Origin: CAZXCG01 sp964639205
GTDB taxonomy: Bacteria; Bacillota; Clostridia; Oscillospirales; Acutalibacteraceae
Direction: 5' to 3'
Assembly: GCA_964639205.1 (NCBI GenBank)
Contig: CAZXCG010000041.1
Location: forward strand, 1 to 8,853
Length of the DNA: 8,853 nt
The translations under genes were made by a program, and so were the position numbers. The notes beneath the pieces were generated by a model that worked only from the letters and a program-made list of their open reading frames with translations, was not told where the DNA came from and made no database searches. This document shows positions 4,549-8,853 of this stretch, piece after piece (position 1 is the first letter of the stretch; every line of letters begins with the position of its first letter).

Positions 4549-7500
4549 AAAATCACACTGTTCAAACACAACCGAATAGCTTACGAAGCGGCTCTTTCTA
4601 TGCTTGAAAAAACCGGCAAGGCGGCTATCATCCATCCCACGGGGACGGGCAAGTCTTTTATCGGCTTCAAGCTCTGTGAGGATTTTCCGGATAAAACGGT
4701 ATGCTGGCTGTCTTCCTCCGAGTACATTTTCAAAACACAGCTCGAAAATCTGAAAACCGCTTCCGACGGATACGAACCTGAAAATATCAGGTTTTTTACT
4801 TACGCCAAGCTGATGCTCATGAGCGGCGACGAGCTTGCAAAGATCTGTCCGGATTATATTATCCTTGATGAATTTCACCGCTGCGGGGCGAAGCAGTGGG
4901 GAGCCGGAGTGCAAAAGCTGCTCGCTGCGTACCCCGCCGTACCGATTCTCGGACTGTCGGCAACAAACATCCGCTATCTTGATAATCGGCGGGATATGGC
5001 GGACGAATTGTTTGACGGCAATGTTGCGTCCGAGATGACGCTGGGCGAAGCAATCGTCCGCGGTATACTCAATCCGCCGAAATATGTACTGTCGGTATTC
5101 TCCTATCAAAAAGATTTGGAAAAATATGAACGCCGTGTAAAACGCGCAAAAAGCAAAGCCGTACGAGACGCGGCGCAGCGGTATTTTGAAGCGCTTCGCC
5201 GCGCTCTTGATAAAGCTGACGGATTGGACGAGATTTTTGCCAAGCACATCACGGACAAAGGCGGCAAATACATTGTCTTCTGTTCAAGCAAGGAACATAT
5301 GGACGAGATAATCGGCAAAGTTCCCGAGTGGTTTGCAAGGGTTGACACTGCGCCGCACATTTACACCGCCTATTCCGATGACCCCGAAACGGAAAAATCG
5401 TTTGCAAGCTTCAAGTCGGATAACAGCGACCGTTTAAAACTGTTGTTCTGCATCGATATGCTCAACGAGGGCGTCCACGTGGAAGACGTCAGCGGAGTTA
5501 TTCTCCTCCGCACTACGGTATCTCCCATAATCTACAAGCAGCAGATCGGACGCGCGTTGTCTGCATCAAAAAAGAACAGCGCCGTTATTTTCGACATTGT
5601 TCTGAATATTGAAAATCTTTACAGTATCGGCGCAGTCGAGGAAGAAATGCAGCTTACAACCGCGTATTATCGTTCACTTGGACTTGAAAACGAAATCGTC
5701 AACGAGCATTTTAAGGTTATCGATGAGGTTCATGACTGTATTGAGCTTTTTGAGAAGCTGAACGATACGCTGACCGCCTCTTGGGATTTGATGTACGGAG
5801 AAGCAAAGCAGTATTACAAAGAAAACGGTGATTTACAAGTCCCCTCACGTTATGTCACGCCCGACGGCTACTCTCTCGGCAGGTGGATTTTCAATCAAAG
5901 GAATATACGCAGCGGCGCTATACAAGGCAGCCTGTCGGGGGAGCAAATAGCCAAGCTTGATTCCATAGGAATGATATGGGGCGCCGTTACAGACCTGAAC
6001 TGGACGCGAAATTATGAGGCTGCCAAGGCCTATTTTGAAGAGCATGGCAATTTGAATATACCCGCGCGCTATGTTACGGAAAACGGGCTGGAGCTCGGAG
6101 CGTGGCTGGCATCACTTAGAACTTGGGAGCGTGCGGGCGCGCACCGTAAATATTTATCCGCCGAACGAAAAAAGCAGCTTGACGATATTGGAATGGTCTG
6201 GGATGTTTTGGATTTCTACTGGGAAAACAACTTCCGTGCGGCAACGGACTATTACCGCGAAAACAGAAATCTTGATGTCCCGACCTCTTATGTTACTAAA
6301 GACGGCATACGGCTGGGCTCGTGGATCGCCCGCCTAAGAAGTCTGCGTGCCGGACGTGTGAAGCGCGGTACGCCTCCGACAGCAGAACAAATCGCCCGCC
6401 TTGACGCAATCGGAATGAGGTGGGAAACGAATGTTGACGCCAAGTGGGAGCGCGGATACTCGGACGCATGTCACTATGTTGAACTCTTCGGAAATTTAAA
6501 TGTTCCTAACGGTTATAAATCGGAAAGCGGTCTTGTGTTGAGACAGTGGCTGCAAAATCAACGCAAGCGCTATCAAAGCGGGAAACTGGAAAAAGAACGA
6601 AAAGAGCGTCTCGATAAAATCGGCATGATATGGAAGCCGGATAACGGCTGGCTTGACCGTTACGAGGCGGTCAAACGCTATTATGCCGAAAACGGCACGA
6701 TATATATTTCGCAAAACTATGTCGCAGACGGCGTGTGGCTCGGAAAATGGATCGCAATGCAAAAAAAATATTACAAGCAGGGGAAATTGACCCCCGAACA
6801 GCGCCGCTTGCTTGAAGAACTTCCTTTAGAGCGGATTGATCCCAAAGACCAAGCTTGGAACGCAGCATATGAAGACGCAGCGGCTTATTTTAAAGAGCAT
6901 GGCAATTTGAAAATACCCGGCGGGTATATTGGGCAAAGCGGTGTTAATTTAGCTGATTGGCTTGTTAAGCAGAGAAGAAAACATAAACTCGGCAAGCTGT
7001 CGGAAAAGCAAATCCGGCAGCTTGAGGAAATCGGATTTTCCTTGTCTGCGGAGAGCAGATGGGAAAGAGGCTATCGATATGCTAAAGCCTATTATGAGGC
7101 AAACGGGCATTTAAACATGCCGCAGTCTTATAAAACCGAGGACGGATATACCTTAGGTGTGTGGGTTAACAGCTATCGCAACGCATACAACGGACGCAAA
7201 GCGCCGCTTGAAATAACCGAAGAACAAATCGCGGCTCTGGAACAAATCGGAATGGAATGGAAGCCCGAGTCTGTGTGGGATAAGAATTATTCTGCTGTTA
7301 AAGAATTTTACGATCTTCATTCAAAGCTTCCGCAGAGAAACGCGCAAGATAAAACAGAGAAAAAGTACTTTCAGTGGCTTCAAAATCAGCGCAAAAGCTA
7401 CCGGTTAGGTTATTTGACGCCGGAAAAAACCGCTAAGCTAAAAAAGATTGGTATAACCGAGGAGTGGCTTGCTCCGCAGAAAACGCCTTTTGAGAAAGGA

Positions 7501-8091
7501 TATTCGGTTGCCAAAGCTTATTTTGACGAATTCGGAAACCTTGATGTATCAACGGGCTATCAGCATAAAAGCGGATTTTGGCTCGGCTCTTGGATTGACA
7601 AGGTACGAAAAAAGAGGAACGAGCTGACCGAAGAACAGATAAAGCTGCTCGACGAAATCGGCTTTGTATGGGACCCGACCGACAGCTTTGAAGCGCACTT
7701 CCGGCTGGCAAAGAAATATTACGATGTGCACGGCTGCTTGCCTCTTGAACCCAAACAGTGTAAAGATGATAATGAGCTCCAAATTTGCCGTTGGCTGCGC
7801 CGCCAGCTGCTCAAGAAAAACGAGGGCAAGCTCGACAACGAGCGTATAAGCCGTCTTTCCGCCATAGGAATGGATTGGCTCAATTCGAATGAGCGAGCGT
7901 GGGAAAGAGGCTTTTCCAAGGCAAAAGAGTATTCGGAAGCGAATGGAAATTTAGATGTAATTACCGGCTATGTTTGCGAGGACGGATACCCTCTCGGAGA
8001 ATGGCTGCACAGTCAAAGAACACACAGAAACCGGCTTACGCCCGACAAGGTAAACGCTCTGGTCTCAATAGGTATGACCAGAATTCAATAA
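4546..8091 (+). CDS. SF2 DEAD/DEAH-type helicase with eleven HA repeats
   Basis: The 1181-residue protein has two parts. Residues 1-400 form a superfamily 2 ATPase of the ResIII type. It has Walker A HPTGTGKS (30-37), Walker B DEFH (108-111), motif III SAT (138-140), a motif V region LNEGVHVEDV, and motif VI QQIGRALS (332-339). All expected ATPase residues are present, so it should be active. Residues 413-1181 are eleven tandem helicase-associated (HA-type) repeats of 63-75 residues, starting at 413, 486, 559, 634, 702, 771, 839, 911, 982, 1048 and 1119. The repeat pattern is W-x3-Y/F-x2-A-x2-Y-[FY], then GNLNVP, LGxW, QR, then IGMxW. HA repeats are thought to bind nucleic acid, so this is probably a long nucleic-acid-tracking or remodelling enzyme; substrate and role are unknown. 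No nuclease or methylase domain is visible. Repeats 5, 8 and 10 are the most divergent. It lies next to the invertible segment, so its expression is probably phase-variable. Confidence 0.9.
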   Translation: MKITLFKHNRIAYEAALSMLEKTGKAAIIHPTGTGKSFIGFKLCEDFPDKTVCWLSSSEYIFKTQLENLKTASDGYEPENIRFFTYAKLMLMSGDELAKICPDYIILDEFHRCGAKQWGAGVQKLLAAYPAVPILGLSATNIRYLDNRRDMADELFDGNVASEMTLGEAIVRGILNPPKYVLSVFSYQKDLEKYERRVKRAKSKAVRDAAQRYFEALRRALDKADGLDEIFAKHITDKGGKYIVFCSSKEHMDEIIGKVPEWFARVDTAPHIYTAYSDDPETEKSFASFKSDNSDRLKLLFCIDMLNEGVHVEDVSGVILLRTTVSPIIYKQQIGRALSASKKNSAVIFDIVLNIENLYSIGAVEEEMQLTTAYYRSLGLENEIVNEHFKVIDEVHDCIELFEKLNDTLTASWDLMYGEAKQYYKENGDLQVPSRYVTPDGYSLGRWIFNQRNIRSGAIQGSLSGEQIAKLDSIGMIWGAVTDLNWTRNYEAAKAYFEEHGNLNIPARYVTENGLELGAWLASLRTWERAGAHRKYLSAERKKQLDDIGMVWDVLDFYWENNFRAATDYYRENRNLDVPTSYVTKDGIRLGSWIARLRSLRAGRVKRGTPPTAEQIARLDAIGMRWETNVDAKWERGYSDACHYVELFGNLNVPNGYKSESGLVLRQWLQNQRKRYQSGKLEKERKERLDKIGMIWKPDNGWLDRYEAVKRYYAENGTIYISQNYVADGVWLGKWIAMQKKYYKQGKLTPEQRRLLEELPLERIDPKDQAWNAAYEDAAAYFKEHGNLKIPGGYIGQSGVNLADWLVKQRRKHKLGKLSEKQIRQLEEIGFSLSAESRWERGYRYAKAYYEANGHLNMPQSYKTEDGYTLGVWVNSYRNAYNGRKAPLEITEEQIAALEQIGMEWKPESVWDKNYSAVKEFYDLHSKLPQRNAQDKTEKKYFQWLQNQRKSYRLGYLTPEKTAKLKKIGITEEWLAPQKTPFEKGYSVAKAYFDEFGNLDVSTGYQHKSGFWLGSWIDKVRKKRNELTEEQIKLLDEIGFVWDPTDSFEAHFRLAKKYYDVHGCLPLEPKQCKDDNELQICRWLRRQLLKKNEGKLDNERISRLSAIGMDWLNSNERAWERGFSKAKEYSEANGNLDVITGYVCEDGYPLGEWLHSQRTHRNRLTPDKVNALVSIGMTRIQ

Positions 8092-8218
8092 GGGGCTTTG
8101 CCCGTTATCATATAACCCGAGCACCGTCGCTCCACACGAATGCTGCAATCTATCGCAGGCTGCATTTCCGCAAGCCTGCCGGAGCATTGCCACGATTTAA
8201 AAACATGAGGTATTACGA
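8092..8218 (+). other. Structured helicase-acyltransferase intergenic region
   Basis: This gap has a small GGGC-TTT-GCCC hairpin (8093-8103) and a nested structure. The outer stem is AATGCT/AGCATT (8139-8144, 8183-8188). The inner stem is GCAGGC/GCCTGC (8155-8160, 8174-8179) with further TGC/GCA pairs. Neither is followed by a U-tract, so no intrinsic terminator is apparent. I also see no strong promoter. Co-transcription of the next gene with the helicase is therefore possible, with the hairpins perhaps affecting mRNA processing. Confidence 0.4.
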
Positions 8219-8853
8219 ATGAACAAAGGATTGATGATCGCAGGCGCGGGCGTCTACGGGCTTGCCGCGAAGGAAATTGCGGAAAGCATGGGCTGCTTCG
8301 ATAAAATCGCTTTTGTAGACGACAATTTAAAAATATCGCCGAACGGAATCGAGGTAAAGGGAACAATCGCAGATGCGCAAAGACTTGTGTGTGAATATTA
8401 CAACGTCGTCGTTGCAATCGGAGATCCCGAGGCGCGTCTTCGTCTGCTCAAAAAATTTGAAGAAGAAATCCCCTGCCGAATCGTGTCTCTTGTTTCACCG
8501 CAGGCGTTTGTATCTCCCTCTGCGCAGATCGGAAAGGGATGCATCATCGAGCCAATGGCAGCGATAAGCACGGGATGTGTTTTGACAACCGGATGCATTG
8601 TATCGGCAGGCGCTGTTGTCAACCGTTGCTCTATGCTGTGCGACGGAGTGCATATCGATTGCAACGCAACCGTCGCGGAGAATACATTAGTTCCCGCCGG
8701 CACAAAAGTGTGCAGCGGAGAAGTCTTCAAAAGAGATAACGTCAGTCCTGCGGATATTTTTTTTGACCCTGAAAAGCGAGCGGAAAAGCTCCGGGAAAAA
8801 AGTGCGCCGCTGTACGGTCCTGTTCCAACCGACGGAAGAGAGTATTGCTTTGA
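8219..8853 (+). CDS. PglD/NeuD-like sugar O-acyltransferase homologue (3' end beyond window)
   Basis: The frame opens at ATG 8219, with GAGG (8207-8210) 8 nt upstream, and stays open to the window edge (at least 211 codons). The final TGA letters at 8851-8853 are not in this frame. Residues 1-90 resemble the PglD/NeuD N-terminal Rossmann-like domain: the glycine-rich IAGAGVYG near the start, and VVVAIGD before an arginine-bearing helix. Residues about 95-170 are hexapeptide-type repeats of a left-handed beta-helix (AFVSPSAQIGKGCII and following). Relatives acetylate amino-sugar nucleotides or sialic acid with acetyl-CoA for surface glycans. Aligned by eye, the catalytic His of PglD corresponds to Arg136 in VVNRCSM, while the second His (145) is kept. 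The C-terminal tail (about 175-211) is charged and not typical of PglD. It may be a divergent enzyme, one with another substrate, or catalytically inactive. Neighbouring glycan genes may follow outside the window. Confidence 0.75.
   Translation, partial: MNKGLMIAGAGVYGLAAKEIAESMGCFDKIAFVDDNLKISPNGIEVKGTIADAQRLVCEYYNVVVAIGDPEARLRLLKKFEEEIPCRIVSLVSPQAFVSPSAQIGKGCIIEPMAAISTGCVLTTGCIVSAGAVVNRCSMLCDGVHIDCNATVAENTLVPAGTKVCSGEVFKRDNVSPADIFFDPEKRAEKLREKSAPLYGPVPTDGREYCF

Noticed and set aside
4456..5247. 263-residue minus-strand ORF opposite the helicase N-terminus
   Set aside because: It is a shadow of the helicase motor domain, whose motifs are all intact in the plus frame; the antisense product shows no recognisable domain.
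5782..8088. Regular spacing of similar units, considered as a CRISPR array or DNA satellite
   Set aside because: The periodicity is at protein level (HA repeats of 63-75 residues) in one intact frame; DNA identity between most units is low.
3257..8853. An integrated mobile element (genomic island or prophage) bounded by att sites
   Set aside because: The only recombinase-site-like repeats are inverted and just 309 bp apart. No direct repeats flank the region, no tRNA 3' end is duplicated, and no other mobility, replication or phage genes are present.

Overview
The window looks like chromosomal DNA from an anaerobic Firmicute of the class Clostridia, possibly an Oscillospiraceae/Ruminococcaceae-type gut organism. 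This is inferred from strong AGGAGG-type ribosome binding sites, GTG starts, sigma-A promoters with extended -10 boxes, tRNA genes with encoded CCA ends, and the style of the proteins. No species can be named from the sequence alone.

Left part (1-3100) is housekeeping DNA, all on the plus strand: rpsT (ribosomal protein S20) with its own promoter and terminator; a three-gene tRNA cluster (Asp-GTC, Thr-GGT, Ala-GGC) with a good upstream promoter and a closing hairpin; pyrE (orotate phosphoribosyltransferase); and a RadC/JAB-domain protein followed by a strong intrinsic terminator.

Right part (3100-8853) is the unusual region. A 294-residue tyrosine recombinase with a complete R-H-R-H-Y catalytic set is followed by a 309-bp segment bounded by perfect 21-bp inverted repeats (28 bp with one mismatch). 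The left repeat encodes the recombinase's own last codons and stop. Inside the segment a near-consensus promoter (TTGACA, 17 bp, TAAAAT) points left, away from the next gene, and a rho-independent terminator faces right. The next gene encodes an 1181-residue SF2 helicase with eleven tandem copies of a helicase-associated (HA-type) repeat. Inverting the segment would remove the terminator from the path and aim the promoter at the helicase start. This is best read as a recombinase-driven phase-variation switch, captured here in the predicted OFF orientation.

A PglD/NeuD-like sugar O-acyltransferase homologue begins 127 bp after the helicase and runs off the window end. No terminator is visible between the two, so it could be co-switched. 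Its usual catalytic histidine appears to be replaced by arginine. The function of the helicase is unknown; roles in defence, nucleic-acid metabolism or control of surface polysaccharide are only hypotheses.
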